64,000 bases of DNA, from positions 2,063,573 through 2,127,572 of the forward strand of contig NC_079422.1 in NCBI RefSeq assembly GCF_026213295.1, read 5' to 3'. The position numbers and the translations under genes were made by a program. The notes under the pieces are model-generated. The model did no database searches and was not told the origin of the DNA. It saw only the letters and a list, made by a program, of their open reading frames with translations. How positions within the stretch are numbered: position 1 is the stretch's first letter; every line of letters starts with the position of its first letter. Of this stretch, positions 1 through 12,870 are shown one piece after another. This DNA is from Gadus chalcogrammus (Eukaryota > Chordata > Actinopteri > Gadiformes > Gadidae).

Positions 1-553
1 AGAGGGCGTTCACCACGGCCCTTCTAATGTCCTCCATTGCGTCACTGTGGTTCTCCAAGAGGGGGATTTAAGTCGTTGGATCTGCTGGCTGCAGCAGAGC
101 CATGTCATATCCCAGAGGGGTGTCTGCAGGCAGATCCAGTGACAGAGAGCGGTGAGAATACAGGCCCTATCACGGTAAGACCTCCTTTACCTTCTACAGG
201 ACTCTTTAGGATACAGCATATTCTACCAATCTAAATCAATTACATGAACTCTGCATGCTGTCCTTTTTTAGTTGGTGTTTACGTGACGGGTGTTGTAGAT
301 AGTTTATGCCTCAGAATATAAACTTCCCTTGTTGGATTATTATATATCGTTGTTTGGTTCTGCCTGTTTCACATTAGCTTGGGTTAGCACTCAGATTAAT
401 ATCTTTGAAGGTAAGGTTACTATATTTGGAGAAAAATAATTTCAGGGTTATTTGTAGCATTAGCTGGATGGCTTTTGGGGTTTGTGGATTGTATTCCTAG
501 ACCTCTGTTGTTCATTAGCTGCCCTACTGTTAGAGGGGTCCTGGAAGATCCTC
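1..553. other. No gene recognised (flank of LINE tail)
   Basis: No coding exon or known element is recognised. Bases 1-86 have no partner in the window because the right arm is cut at 64,000. The region between about 240 and 540 is AT-rich and mirrored at 63,560-63,850. Confidence 0.5.
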
Positions 554-746
<193 letters not shown>

Positions 747-1056
747 AATTCAATACAAGCTTTATTGGCATGAGAAATATGCATTTACATTGCCAAAGCA
801 GGTGAACAATAAAATAAAAAGGTCAGGCATATGGTATAATATAAGTATAACACGTCAAATACAATATATATATATATATATATTATACTATAAAAGTAAT
901 ATAAAAGGTAAAATGTACGATATTATAAAAATTACAGTATCTCGTATAAACAAATAAATTAAAGATACACTCTAAATACACAGTATTTACAATATGGAGG
1001 ATTTGTGCAATCGTTCAATTATTGTGGAAAGAGTGAGTCCAGGGGGATGAGTCTGT

Positions 1057-1587
1057 TTATGGGGAGTTCGAGGTCCTTCTCTCATCACAACAGGTGACAA
1101 ATTTTGCTGCTGCAATCGCACATTGTTGTATTTCTCCCAACAGGTATGGCAGTTTGTTAGCATCCGGAGTGTCCTTAAAGTCCTTGCATGCCTTTGTAAT
1201 CCATGGGAAGTGTGTGTTCCTGATGTCTTCGTATGACTGGCAGGAAGTCAGGAAGTGCAGCTCTATTTCCAGTTTGTTTTGTCTGCAGTGGGAGCAAAGT
1301 TTGTCTTCTCTTGGGAGCCAGATCTTTCTGTGGCGTCCCTTCTCGGTGGCCAGGCTGCTTTCGCTGAGTCTGTATCTGGTCAAGGATTTCTTCAGCTTTG
1401 GGTCGGTCATGGTGGTCAGGTATTCTGCCACGGTTTGGTCTCTGTTGAGGCACAAAAAGCAAGCAAATTGACACTGTTTTTTGGTGGAATCTTTCCAATG
1501 TGCCAAATAGTTGTCCTTTTTTTTCTCATCATTTGGTTTTGCCTGATGTGTTGGTTTTGGTTGTACGTTCATTTGGTAATGAGCCAA
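1057..1587 (-). pseudogene. LINE ORF2 C-terminal fragment
   Basis: A 176-codon stretch is rich in Lys and Gln with a C-terminal CSHCRQNKLEIELHFLTSC motif. That is a CxxC plus H...C arrangement typical of the ends of LINE ORF2 proteins. It is one piece of a dead element: the upstream reverse-transcriptase domain is not in frame. The right-arm copy (62,502-63,041) is broken at other positions. Confidence 0.7.
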
Positions 1588-2035
1588 TTTGGTTTTTGCT
1601 TATGGCATTATTGTCAGTCAGGAAGTTATGGTGTCTGCTATTAAAATTGCCAATTGGAAATTTAGATCTGTATATTTAATAATTTCATTTAGAATACCAT
1701 CAACACCACATACCTTTTTTAGTTTAAGGGAACTTATTTTGTCCTGTAGTTCTTTTAATGTGATTGGAGAGTAGTGGGTTTGCTAATCTTTATTAACTGA
1801 TTCCTTTTGCTTGTAATTTATCTTGTTTATGTGTTTGTTCTTTGTTCTTTAAGATGGGGCCAAAGAGATTGAAGAAGTGATTTACCCATATATCTGCATT
1901 TTGAACGCTTAATTCTTTCAGTTTTTGTTTGTTAAGTGTGTTCCAATTTTCCCAGAAATGGTTTGAGTCTAAGGATTCCTCACTTTGGTTTATCTGGTTC
2001 CTAACACGTTGGTCTCTTTTTCTCCTTATTGTGTT

Positions 2036-2672
2036 TCAGTATTGTTTTAAGGTCTCATAATAATGGAGACGGATATTGTTGTTGTCTGGGTCCCTGTGTG
2101 TCTGATTTGATAGGTTTCTCAATGTTTTCCTAATGTTTTTGCATTTGTCGTCAAACCACTTATCGTAAATGTTCTTTTTGTTCATAGCTTGAATGTTTGA
2201 GACCTTTAGGTTTGATAATAAGGCTGAGATGTCAAATATGTTGTTAAGGCTTTCTACTGCCATGTTGATCCCTTTGTTGCTGTAGTGAAAGTTTTTTGTC
2301 TAGGAAGTTATCTAGAAGTGTCTGAATGTGTTTTTGCTTTATGGTGTTCTGATATGTTTCGACACTGCTCTCCTTCCATCTATAGCATTTGTTTATAGTG
2401 TCTAGTTTGTTTGGTTGTAATGCCTCTTGGTCAGGTGTTGGTCTATGTAGGTAAGCTGTGATTTTGCTGTGGTCTGATAGTGGTGTTGAGAGGCTGACTG
2501 TGAAAGCTCTGAGAGACCCAGGGCTAAGGGCTGTGATAAAATCACAGACCAGTACAGTACATACAGTACTACTGCCGAGATATGAGCTGTAGGTGTGTCT
2601 GCAGTATCGTGTCTTCATATCCGTATCTTCGTATCTCTCTCTCTCTCTCTCGTCGTTTTTTTTCACTGCCAA
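2036..2672 (-). pseudogene. LINE endonuclease end and linker, frameshifted
   Basis: Two overlapping frames together resemble the end of an APE-type endonuclease (a SDHSKI-like motif near 2,470) and the following linker with a KWFDDKCK motif. At least one frameshift separates them near 2,250. The first codons read through GAGA repeats, so no real start is present here. Confidence 0.6.
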
Positions 2673-2689
2673 TCTCTCTCTGGGTGGGG

Positions 2690-3086
2690 GAGCATTCCCC
2701 TGGCCTCCAATGTTCTTTATGGAACCGTTAAGGTGACTGCATGCCTTTGATGGAGTGTCAGTGATTGGCTTAACAACATGGCGTCTGATTGGAGGTTGGT
2801 TTATCAGTGGGCCGGGAGGGCGGCATCACCGCATGGTGTCGAGTGACAAGCTCTAGGCTTAAAGAAGTGTGTTTGTGTGCGCCGGTCAAACTAGGCATAT
2901 GTCATCCTGAGACACACATGGACGATGTCCTTGTCGACAACGCTGACTATTCTTTATAACGCTATGCTCCCTCTTCACCTTCAACCTGGGCTCTCAGCTC
3001 ACAGGGCTGGCTTTACATGTGTTGGTTGTACAGGGACAGATATGAGATAATTGGTGTCGATTTGTATGCAGTAATGTTACTTAATA
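2690..3086. other. No gene recognised between LINE and BEL/Pao element
   Basis: Unique-looking sequence with no open frame of note. It ends with ccttt at 3,087-3,091, the target-site duplication of the retroelement that follows. Confidence 0.5.
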
Positions 3087-3091
3087 CCTTT

Positions 3092-3757
3092 TGTACTGTC
3101 CTCGGTGGGGTGTGCTAACTCCAACTAGACAGTGAGCTAAACTCTCTTCTATTCATGAACATGAAGAATGCCTTGAATTCTTGTTTGTAGATTTATTTTC
3201 ATTCTTCACATTGTATTGAATCCATGTAGATAAGATCAAGAGATCAAAAGATGAAAGAGAGTGAAACTAGAAAACAAACAACAAAGTATTGCAATTAGTT
3301 AAGTCACCTAGTTTCCTTGAACAATACCTTAAGTATAGAAATCACATATAAAGCTATATGTTAACATTTCTTAGAACTAACATTATCTTGAAGGCCACGT
3401 GTTGAAACTAACATGCATAGTTAACATTCCCGATTAGTTAGCCTTATAACTCCGTTTTTACATCATGTAATTAACATACAAATGAGTCAACACAGCCACA
3501 ACAAAGATACGATACGTACAAGCGATGCCTCTGCTGGGGAACCAACATGCAAAAAGCCTTTCTCTGGGGTAGTGACCGTCTGCACTCCCAATCAACCTGC
3601 CGTTTCTAACGTTTTCTACGCGCGCATTCTAACGTGATCTAAACTATTTTCCTTCCTGCTTCCTGTGCAGCTCGAAAATACAACGTCAAAATAAAAGTCT
3701 GGATGAAACACAAATTTAAAGCATTCAATTCAAATGAAATGCCTGAAGGGCAGAACA
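3092..3757 (-). repeat. 3' LTR of BEL/Pao element
   Basis: In element orientation it starts TGTTCTGCCC and ends GTACA. A purine-rich tract (cggggag in element sense) precedes it at 3,758-3,764, as expected for a polypurine tract. Confidence 0.85.
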
Positions 3758-3808
3758 CTCCCCGTCTGACCTTAAAGGTCACTATGAGCTTTTAAATGTC
3801 TCTGTCCA

Positions 3809-4970
3809 TTAACTACAGTCTTTTGGCAGAAGGAGAACTACTTCTGACACAGGTCTTAGGAACACCTTCGGAGAACCTTGATCCGATGTCCTGAGCTCCA
3901 CCTTACTTTGCTGTCTCTCCCTGGAAAGACAGCTGTGATCATCGCCATAGGCCACACGTTGCGTGCGGCTTGATTGTCCTTCAGGAGCACAATGTCCCCT
4001 TCTTTCAGGTCCCGGTGGGAATCTCTCCATTTCCGGCGGGCTTGCAGAGTGGGAAGGAACTCCTGACGCCAGCGACGCCAGAATCTGTCGGTAAGGGCTT
4101 GGACTTGTCTCCATTGTCTGCTGAGAAGATCCTTGTCTGTGAAGTCTCCCGTGCGGTGGGTTCTTCTGCGCCCCTCCCTGGGACATATCCTCAGTCAGCT
4201 TCATGAAGCCTTTGCAAGGTTTGAGAAAGGTGGGTCGGCCATTCTCTAGCACATTTGTCTTGAATGTGCCCACAGCCGGCCTATGTGCGTTCCCTAGGCA
4301 CACGTCTCCTACTATAACCCATCCCAAATCAAGTCTTTGTGCGAAGGGGGCATTGTGAGGCCCACTCACTTGCTGCCGGACTTTATGAACCCTCACAATG
4401 TCTCTGCCTAGCAAGATGAGGATCTCCGCCTTGGGATCGAGCTCAGGTAAGTGGCGGCGCTACACTTCGCAGGTGTGGATGGTGACAGGTTGCGTCAGGG
4501 GGTCGGTATTTCGGAGCGGTCGATGAGTATGTCATTACAATCAATTAGTGATGGTAGTTGTAGGCTGGTCTGCCCATCGAGTGATTCGACCTGAAAGCCC
4601 TCTGCCTTTCTGCCTGACGTCTCAACTAGCCCAGCACAGGTCTTGAGTGAGTAGGGGAATGGTTGGCCCTTGATGTTGAAAAGCTGGAAGAAGTCTGATC
4701 GCACAAGTGAACGGTTACTTTGATCATCCAAAATCACGTACATGTTGGCTGCCTTCTCACGTTGACCTTGTGGATATACTCGGACCAGACAAATCTTCGC
4801 ACAGGATCTTGCTGTTCGACCTGAGCCACACGCCTGGGTACAGTGTGAGCTGATGGCTGTGCTGTCGCTGCTGTGTTCCTCTTCCTCCCCGCCATTGTCT
4901 GATGGGGGTGTAGGCCTTCTGAAGACTTGAGGTGGTGGACCTGGATGCATAGCAGCATGATGTCGGTTGC
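3809..4970 (-). pseudogene. BEL/Pao protease joined to integrase C-terminus
   Basis: A protease-like domain (DUF1758 type, with the ILDDQSNRS active-site region near 4,700-4,740) and its LGRDI..VHKV segment (about 4,400) run into a Trp/Arg-rich integrase C-terminal domain (DUF5641 type, about 3,870-4,170). The join is near 4,200-4,240. All polymerase domains that belong between them are deleted. A frameshift near 4,440-4,490 splits this copy; the right-arm copy stays open. Confidence 0.75.
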
Positions 4971-6722
4971 TGTCACACTCCGCACACTTTACTTTAACTT
5001 TACAGTCTCTTGCAAGATGGCTAGCTGAAGTGCAGCATTTGAAACAAATCCCATGCTCTTTGAGAAGGCTTTTTCGTTCTTCGAGAATCTTCCCTCTAAA
5101 TGTTCTGCATTTCCTCAGCGCATGTGGTTTGTTGTGAATGGGACAGTTTTTCTCTGGCCCATCAGGCTTTCTCTCAGGTGAGTTTGCAGGTGGGTCTTTA
5201 CCTGGAGAGATGTCTGTCTTGTGAACAGATATTTTCCTCCCATAACTGTTAGAGGCTACTTTGTCTGACTTCAACCCGTTGCTGCTTGCGCATGAAAGGA
5301 TAAAACTGGGGTCATTTCTCCGGCGTGCTTCATGACAGATGAAATCGGCAAAATAATTAAATGGAGGGAAGTGGCTGTTGTTTTCTTCTTTAAACCTTGA
5401 ACCTACTGTTAGCCATTTTTCCTGTAGCCATAAGGGAGTTTCTCCACAATGGGCCCTATGCCCCTGGCTGTATCCAGGTAGGTCAATCCTGTGAGGTAAC
5501 CTTCTTCTCTGGCACCCTGGAGTTCCATAAGAAGATCGCCTAGGTCCCTCAGCTTCCCATAATCTTTGGTTGATATTCTTGGAAATTCATCCAGTCTTTT
5601 AAAAAGAGCCTCTTCCATTACTTCCGGTGCGGCGTAGCACTCTTGGAGGCGGTCCCAGGCCTTTTCAATGCTACGTCTGGATTTCCGACATACACAGAGC
5701 GGATCCTTTTGATGTGCTTGACCGACTCTGTTCCTAGCCATTTAATCAGCAGATCCAACATTTCAGTTGTTGTGAGTCCTAAGCCTGTAGTAGCATTACT
5801 GAATGATGACTGCCATGCTAGATAATTTTCAGGTTTATCATCGAATTGGTAGAGACTTGTACTCACTAAATCACGACGAGCCAGGTATCGTGCCAGGTGT
5901 TCTGTTTCAGGTGCCACACTTGCAGTGGATGGAGCATACATGGGTACGTATGATGGAGCTGTTGCCTTAAATGGTGATTTGTGAGGATGATGTGTTGTCT
6001 TGGGTTTTGTGGGCTGTCCGTTACCTCTAGCGGGTGTTGTGTGATGTCCATTATCTCCAATGTTCGTTGTTTGTTGTCCATCGCGTCTTTCCTGACTTGT
6101 ATGACCTCCATTGAGTGGTGCGCTGATGTGGGTTACATACCTAGATTAGCACTGAGAAATGTCTGCCTTGGTGTTGCATCATGCCTAGTGGTCCTGTAGG
6201 GAGTTTCATCCTCTTTATCTCTCCCTGTGGCTCAGAGTTGTGCTCTGGTGGAGGGGGCCATGTGACGTAGCTTGCGTCTGATAGGGCTACTCCAGGTGAT
6301 GTGGTATGGACGGATACCCGAGTCTGTGATACGTCAAGCCCAGCTTGTGCTTCAACATATTCGTTAGTGCGTGTTGCAATTTCATTTTGCAGATCTAGTG
6401 AAGATGGATCAGTCCTGATCGAATCTCCTATGTCTAGTTCAGCTGCTTCTAGTCCCTCGGCTTGGGCAATAGCTGCAGCTGCCTCTCTTTGAAGTGCGAG
6501 TGCGCTCAATTCCGCTTCCAGCTTGGCTTTACCTAATTGTAGCTCGGCTTCCTTCTCTGCTTTTTGTACCTTGAGTGTCACCTCTCTCTCAGCAAATGTT
6601 GCTCGTGCTTTCGCAGCCTCTGCTTTAGCGCGCGCCCTTACTGCTGCACTCGATGTCGATGAGGAAGAACTCTTTGATTTTCTCGTATGTACAGATACAT
6701 TAGAAGTCCCGGCTAAATCCAT
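4970..6722 (-). pseudogene. BEL/Pao gag-like gene, frameshifted
   Basis: It starts at an ATG (6,720-6,722) 58 nt inside the LTR. The first 150 or so residues are a charged helical region rich in Ala, Lys and Glu. Next come a DUF1759-like gag core (5,320-5,900) and a zinc knuckle with CPIHNKPHALRKC and CFKCC segments (5,040-5,150). In this arm the frame changes near 6,180, 5,890 and 5,650, so the protein is not continuous. The right-arm copy has fewer breaks. Confidence 0.75.
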
Positions 6723-6779
6723 TTTTTCTTATCTTGCTTCTTTGGACGTTGAAACTCCAGTTGAATAACGCTTTTTCAC

Positions 6780-7447
6780 TGTACTCTCCTCGGTGGGGTG
6801 TGCTAACTCCAACTAGACAGTGAGCTAAACTCTCTTCTATTCATGAACATGAAGAATGCCTTGAATTCTGTTTGTAGATTTATTTTCATTCTTCACATTG
6901 TATTGAATCCATGTAGATAAGATCAAGAGATCAAAAGATGAAGAGAGTGAAACTAGAAAACAAACAACAAAGTATTGCAATTAGTTAAGTCACCTAGTTT
7001 CCTTGAACAATACCTTAAGTATAGAAATCACATATAAAGCTATATGTTAACATTTCTTAGAACCAACATTATCTTGAAGGCCACAAGTTGAAACTAACAT
7101 TCTAACATAGTTAACATTCCCGATTAGTTAGCCTTATAACTCTGTTTTTACATCATGTAATTAACATACAAATGAGTCAACAAAGCCACAACAAAGATAC
7201 GATACGTACAAGCGATGCCTCTGCTGGGGAACCAACATGCAAAAAGCCTTTCTCTGGGGTAGTGACTGTCTGCACTCCCAATCAACCTGCCGTTTCTAAC
7301 GTTTTCTACGCGCGCATTCTAACGTGATCTAAACTATTTTCCTTCCTGCTTCCTGTGCAGCTCGAAAATACAACGTCAAAATAAAAGTCTGGATGAAACA
7401 CAAATTTAAAGCATTCAATTCAAATGAAATGCCTGAAGGGCAGAACA
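6780..7447 (-). repeat. 5' LTR of BEL/Pao element
   Basis: It is nearly identical to the LTR at 3,092-3,757, with scattered differences such as gagagtaca in place of gacagtaca at the end. High LTR similarity implies a fairly recent insertion. No clear primer-binding site is recognised just inside it. Confidence 0.85.
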
Positions 7448-7452
7448 CCTTT

Positions 7453-8370
7453 CAATGCTCCCTACTGCCCATTGTATGTCTTGGTATGAGTCAGCTGCAG
7501 GCCTGAGACAGCCTTTAACCTCCCTGGTACATCATGTATGACTGAACTTTGAGAGGGCTGTTGCTAAGACTGAATCGGCTGGGATTTGACAGCACAAGAG
7601 AAAAATGAATATTACAAATATGATTGTCTTTCAAGCTAGGGAGGTAAGGTGGAGAAATCAGCCAGAGTAAGCTAGAGACTGAAAGTATTCAACGTTAAAC
7701 ACACCCCGCCGATCCCTCCAAAGCCATTCCCCCAAAGACTCATTCGCTACCTTTAACAGTAGACCTGCAAAGCCTGGTGGAAGACTCCAGTCAGACACAC
7801 TGAGTGCACGGGCATCCATGATGACATCCAATCCTTTCAGTAAGGCTGCATGAAATGATTGTAAAGAAAAAGTAGAGGTGAACATGAAACTCACACACAT
7901 TTTAGAATGAGTGCTACTGTGTGAGTATCTTGGTAAGATCGGTAAAAACCTAACTGTCAAAACAGGCTTTGCAAGATGGTGGTTTGAGTGCGTTGGTTTA
8001 ATGCTCTCTTTGTATCATTAAAGACACTTTCTAGTGTGCACTCAAAGGAATAGAGGGGCCTCAATCTGGTTCTCTTGGCGGTTACAGTACACTCTTTGTA
8101 CCTTATCTCTCTTCTAGAAGGGGACTGGGAGAGAGACCCACGAGTGAGGGAACCCCTAGACTAGAAATTGGTCATGGAGGGGCGGTGTGATCCAGACCAA
8201 CTGGCTGCCGCTTCCTGTGGGAAGAGAGAGTGGAACGTTTTTAAAGATATGAGGTCCCAGACATATTCTGATAGCAGCTAACTGACAGCATCTGGCGGGG
8301 GGGGGGAATTGTACTTGTCCTTCGAATCAAGAAAATATTACTTACTTACTAGTTATTTCTATCTATGTAT
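7453..8370. other. No gene recognised between retroelements
   Basis: A minus-strand open frame at 7,658-7,960 (100 codons) resembles no family I know, and its mirror copy lacks the first 20 or so codons. A short poly-G run lies near 8,300. Confidence 0.4.
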
Positions 8371-9389
8371 TGCTATCACCAAATGTCTATCGGCCTATAG
8401 ATCTGCTGTGCCAGTGCATTGAGCAAGTGAAAGAATGGATGTGCCGAAATTTCCTTCAACTAAATGAGGACAAAACAGTGATAATTGTATTTGGTTCTAA
8501 AACGGAAATACTTAAAGTAACCCAACACCTTCACTCTCTGTCCCTGAGAACCTAATCAAAGCCAGAAATCTAGGGGTTATCATGGATTCAGATTTACATT
8601 TCGACAGTCACATCAAATCAGTTACAAAATCGGCATATTATCCCCTTAAAAATGTAGCAAATTAGAGGGCTCATGTCCACCGAAGACTTACAAAAACTTG
8701 TACATGCCTTATTACTAGTAAGCTTGATTACTGTAGTGGTCTCCTTACAGGTCTCCCAAAACAAACTTTGAGGAAGCTTCAGCTTGTGTCAGAATGCTGC
8801 GCTAGAGTTCTAACAAAGACCAAAACATTTGAACATATTACACCAATTCTGAAATCGTTACATTGCTTCCTGTAGGTCAGTGAATTGATTTTAAATCATG
8901 TTGCTATCCTATAAATCCCTACATGGTTTAGGCCCAAATATTTAACTGATATGCTTCCACTACATAAGCCTTCTAGACCACTAAATTCCTCTGAGACCAA
9001 TCTGTTAATTATCCCCAGAGTAAACACGAACATGGGAAATTAGGATTTAGTTACTATGCAACAAATAGCTGGAATAAACTCCAGAGGATTTAAGACTTGC
9101 CCAACTCTGAGCACCTTTAAAACAAGACTGAAGACTTTTATGTTGCTTTAGCTTTCTGCTAAATCTTAAATACATTGTACTTTCTAAAAAGCTTTTTTAA
9201 CTTTGCCTTTATTTGCTATTTTAATACTAAAATGCCTTTTTAACTTTTTATTTTACCCATTTCTTTGCATTTTGTTTTCTTTTACTTATCTATTATTTAT
9301 TTTATGACAATGTTTATATGTGAAGCACTTTGAGTCTGCCTTGTGTATGAAAAGTACTATATAATAAAGTTGCCTTGCCTTGCCTTATT
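8371..9389 (+). mobile_element. L2/CR1-like LINE 3' end
   Basis: The plus strand carries the end of a reverse transcriptase in several frames, including LNEDKT and KLDYCSGLL-like segments (the latter clearer in the right arm). An untranslated region and the teleost-type tail follow, with the sequence gttgccttgccttgcctt at the end. One-base deletions interrupt the frame in this arm. The tail and the RT C-terminal motif place it in the L2/CR1 group by recollection of fish elements. Confidence 0.75.
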
Positions 9390-9681
9390 TATCAAACCCA
9401 ATTTTACAAAAGCTTATCATTTTACTAGAAGTTACCGTTAGCTAATAAGTAATATCTACTTGAAATGATCTATTACTATTTCAGTAATTATTTGTCATAT
9501 CTTGTACTATACATGCAAGCCATGTAATCATTGAGTCATCTCACACTATTCCTGAAGCTGACAGAATGCAAAAGAGCAGAGCATATATTATATTATATAT
9601 ATTATTACATATATTATATTTGGCACAACAACAAAAAACGTATCTGTGGTCCATAACACCCTTCAGCCTGCTCCAGAGAGA

Positions 9682-9684
<3 letters not shown>
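9390..9684. other. No gene recognised, AT-rich
   Basis: AT-rich intergenic or intronic DNA between the LINE tail and the CA microsatellite. It probably belongs to a creb5 intron, since the upstream creb5 exons are not in the window. Confidence 0.4.
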
Positions 9685-9765
<81 letters not shown>

Positions 9766-9783
9766 ACACACACACACACACAC
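9685..9783. repeat. (CA)n microsatellite
   Basis: About 99 bp of CA repeats with one extra C near 9,765. The mirror copy is a (GT)n tract at 54,301-54,394 of similar length. Confidence 0.95.
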
Positions 9784-10108
9784 CACTTGAAGAGAGGGAT
9801 AGAGGCTATGAGGGATATGAAAAAGATTGAAGGAGGGGAGAGCGAGATAGAGGGAAGGCAGTGAAAGGCAGTGAAGGGATTGAAGAGGATGACATTAGTG
9901 ACAGAAAAACAGAGGACAGGACATATGAATTCACAGAACTGTTTCTTACGTTACAGTCAACACCGTTTTAGCGTACTGCCACCCGCTGCTAATTGGAGGG
10001 CTGATCAATGGGAGGGCTGATCAATGGGAAGGAACCTTTTCTCCTGTCCATAAAAACTGGATCTATACATAAAGATCTATGTCTGACTCATGACCATTGT
10101 CTTCACAG

Positions 10109-12836
10109 AGGCTGAGGCTGCACTTTCGCACCACCCGGGGGCCATCGCCAATGGCAACATGAACTCCATGGGTCACATGATGGAGATGATGTCGTCACGT
10201 CAGGAGCAAGGGGTCCACCACCCCATGCACTCGCACCCCCACCAGCACATGCAGGCGCCTCCCCATGCCTACCAACAACATGGCCACCACCACCCAGGCC
10301 ATGCCCACGGGCAGGCGTACACCATCAGCCCCAGGGTCACAACCCCATCACAGCTCCCACAACCACCAACTCCACCCCGGCCCCCCGCACCAGACCTCAC
10401 CGCATGGTGCCATGCACTCCTCACAGGTAAGGCTCCTCCCCTCTTGATTGGTAGGGTCCCACCAGCACCTCACCACCATACCTCACGTCACTCACACTAG
10501 TGGCAGGCAGGAGGCCAAAGTTTTTCATGTCAATACATTTTCTATATTTAGATTTATAGTGTATATAAACTGTTGATATAATATATGTTTATGACATTAA
10601 CAAAGTCTAACAATAATATTAAGCCTCCTTATGGACTATTAAGCAGCAGTAAAGCCCTTGTTGTCTCCCTCTTGTGCAGCCGACCACTTTCCTGGCGGCT
10701 GTCTGAAAGGTCAGCTCTCCCTTTCTGGTCTGTGGCCACGGGTCATAGGTAGGCTGTAAAGTCTCCAATATAAGGATTCTCCTGTGGAAAATATGTCCCC
10801 ACCACACCCTGAGCCCACACACTAGGCCCCCACTATAAGGCCGCACCAACACAGGCTCAGACAGAGCTTTAAGGAATAGGGAAAATCAAAAGGGAAATAT
10901 TTGAGAACAGTGTCAAGGTTATACGAGTTGTTGTCCTTTGCATCCTTTGAGATCCTCTATCCAACACAATGGGAGCAGGACTTGGGCATACCCCTGAGGA
11001 ACATGTGGGATACTGTTACCAAAACACAACAGCCTTATCAAAATGGCAGGATATAATATTCTTCACATATTTTTTTTGCACAGGGCTTATACAACAGTTA
11101 GCAGATTAAAGAAAATGGACAAGTCCCTCTCCAATTTGTGTTGGCATGGTTGCGGAGAGGCAGGAACATTGATACATCTAATGTGGCAAAGCCCCTCAGT
11201 AAAGAGCTATTGGAAATTAAAGCGCTATTCTGAAAGTGAAAATACCACTCTGCCCACTTATTTGCTTTTAGGACAGTAGTGAGTCGAAAATATTGAGTCA
11301 ACTCTTACTCAACGCATCATAGCATTAGCCTTTTTTCAACATTGGTTGCCTCAACATTGATAATAGGTTAAAGGACTTTATGGATCTCCTGTCAATGGAC
11401 CGGGAACCATCAGTCCTCAATGAAATTGACTGTGGGGATGAAGGACCCTGGATCTTTATGAGACTTATTCTAGAAACTGGGAATTTAAATTAATTTATTG
11501 AATATATGGATCTGCTGTGGGGTCTATTTATGGAGATTTGTGATTTTTTCGTTTTTTTTGCTTATAGAAATAATAATTAAAAATAATAATAATAAAAAAG
11601 GGGAAAAGGTCCACGGTAGCATTTGTTTATAGTGTGTAGTTGTTTGGTTTTAATGCCCCTTGGTTAGGTGTTGGTCTATGTAAGTTAGCTGTGATTTTGC
11701 TGTGTCTGATAGTGGTGGTAAGCTCTGAGAGACCCAGGGCTAAGGTCTGTGATAAAATTATCTACAGTACTACTGCCGAGATATGAGCTGTAGGTGTATC
11801 TTCCATATTGTATCTTCATATCCGTATCTTCTCTCTCTCGCTCCTTTCTCTTTCGACAAAACGAATTATGATGAATTAAAAAATACATGAACCAATTGCT
11901 TCAACATTGACAATAGGTTAAAGGACTTTATGAGTCTCCTGTCAATTATAGAGGAACAGAATGACCAGTTAATGTATACATAGTGGTTTATTAGACAGCG
12001 TGAAGGTCACCCAGGAACCTCTCTCTGTATCTAGATGTCCCCTGCCGCCCAGCAGATGCAGCCCACCCAGACCATGCAGTCCCCGGCCTCGAGCGGCGGG
12101 CGGCGCCGGCGGGTGGTGGACGAGGACCCAGATGAACGCAGGCGGAAGTTCCTGGAGCGGAACCGGGCGGCGGCCACCAGGTGCCGGCAGAAGAGGAAAG
12201 TGTGGGTGATATCGCTGGAGAAGAAGGCAGAGGAGCTGACGCAGACCAACATGCAGCTCCAGGTAAAGACACCAACATGCTCACTCTAGGATATCAACTT
12301 GAACGTGACGCCAAATACAGACACATTCTGAAAGAATAAGAATATTTCAGTTTAGCGTTTTCTTACTTAGGAAACTTAAAGGGATTTACTATGAGTCAAG
12401 TACACACAGGGCCTGTTGATCAATGCTGTGATGTCTGACCAGAGATCACCTTGCATGTGTAGAATGAAGTCACCATGCTAAAGAGTGAGGTGACACAACT
12501 CAAGCAGCTTCTCCTCACCCACAAAGACTGTCCCATCACCAGCCTGCAGAAGGACTCCCAAGGCTATCTCAGTAAGGAGCTTGCTTCTCCCTTCCTCTCC
12601 CTCTCCTTCTTCCTCTCTCTCTCACACTCACTCTCACTCCCTTTATCTCTCTCACTCTTTCTTTTATTAATCTCAATCTTGCCCCTTCATTATTCTCACA
12701 CAGACACACACACAAAAAAAACATATTATTGGAAAAGTTTGAGTCAATTTTCTTTCTCCTAAAAAGCAGGAACATCACGTTTGCGATCACACACTCGATA
12801 TCAGAGACGCGTCAAACACAATCTATAAACTGTCGC

Positions 12837-12870
<34 letters not shown>

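Larger units (their letters stand above)
3092..7447 (-). mobile_element. Internally deleted BEL/Pao LTR retrotransposon
   Basis: Two similar LTRs of about 670 bp flank a 3-kb interior, and a 5-bp target duplication (ccttt) sits at 3,087-3,091 and 7,448-7,452. On the minus strand the interior encodes a BEL/Pao-type gag with an Ala/Lys/Glu-rich coiled N-terminus, a gag core, a zinc knuckle and an aspartic-protease-like domain. It then jumps directly to the integrase C-terminal domain. Reverse transcriptase, RNase H and the integrase core are absent, so this is a non-autonomous derivative. Its orientation is opposite to creb5 in this arm. Confidence 0.9.

Noticed and set aside
7658..7960. 100-codon minus-strand frame between retroelements
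   Set aside because: No family resemblance and no splice context. The mirrored frame lacks the first part because of an indel.
9541..9864. His/Thr and Val/Cys repeat frames at the CA microsatellite (also 54,083-54,550)
   Set aside because: They are translations of (CA)n/(GT)n with no gene context.
12031..12284. Minus-strand frames opposite the bZIP exon (also at 51,799-52,092)
   Set aside because: They are antisense shadows of the conserved creb5 coding exon.
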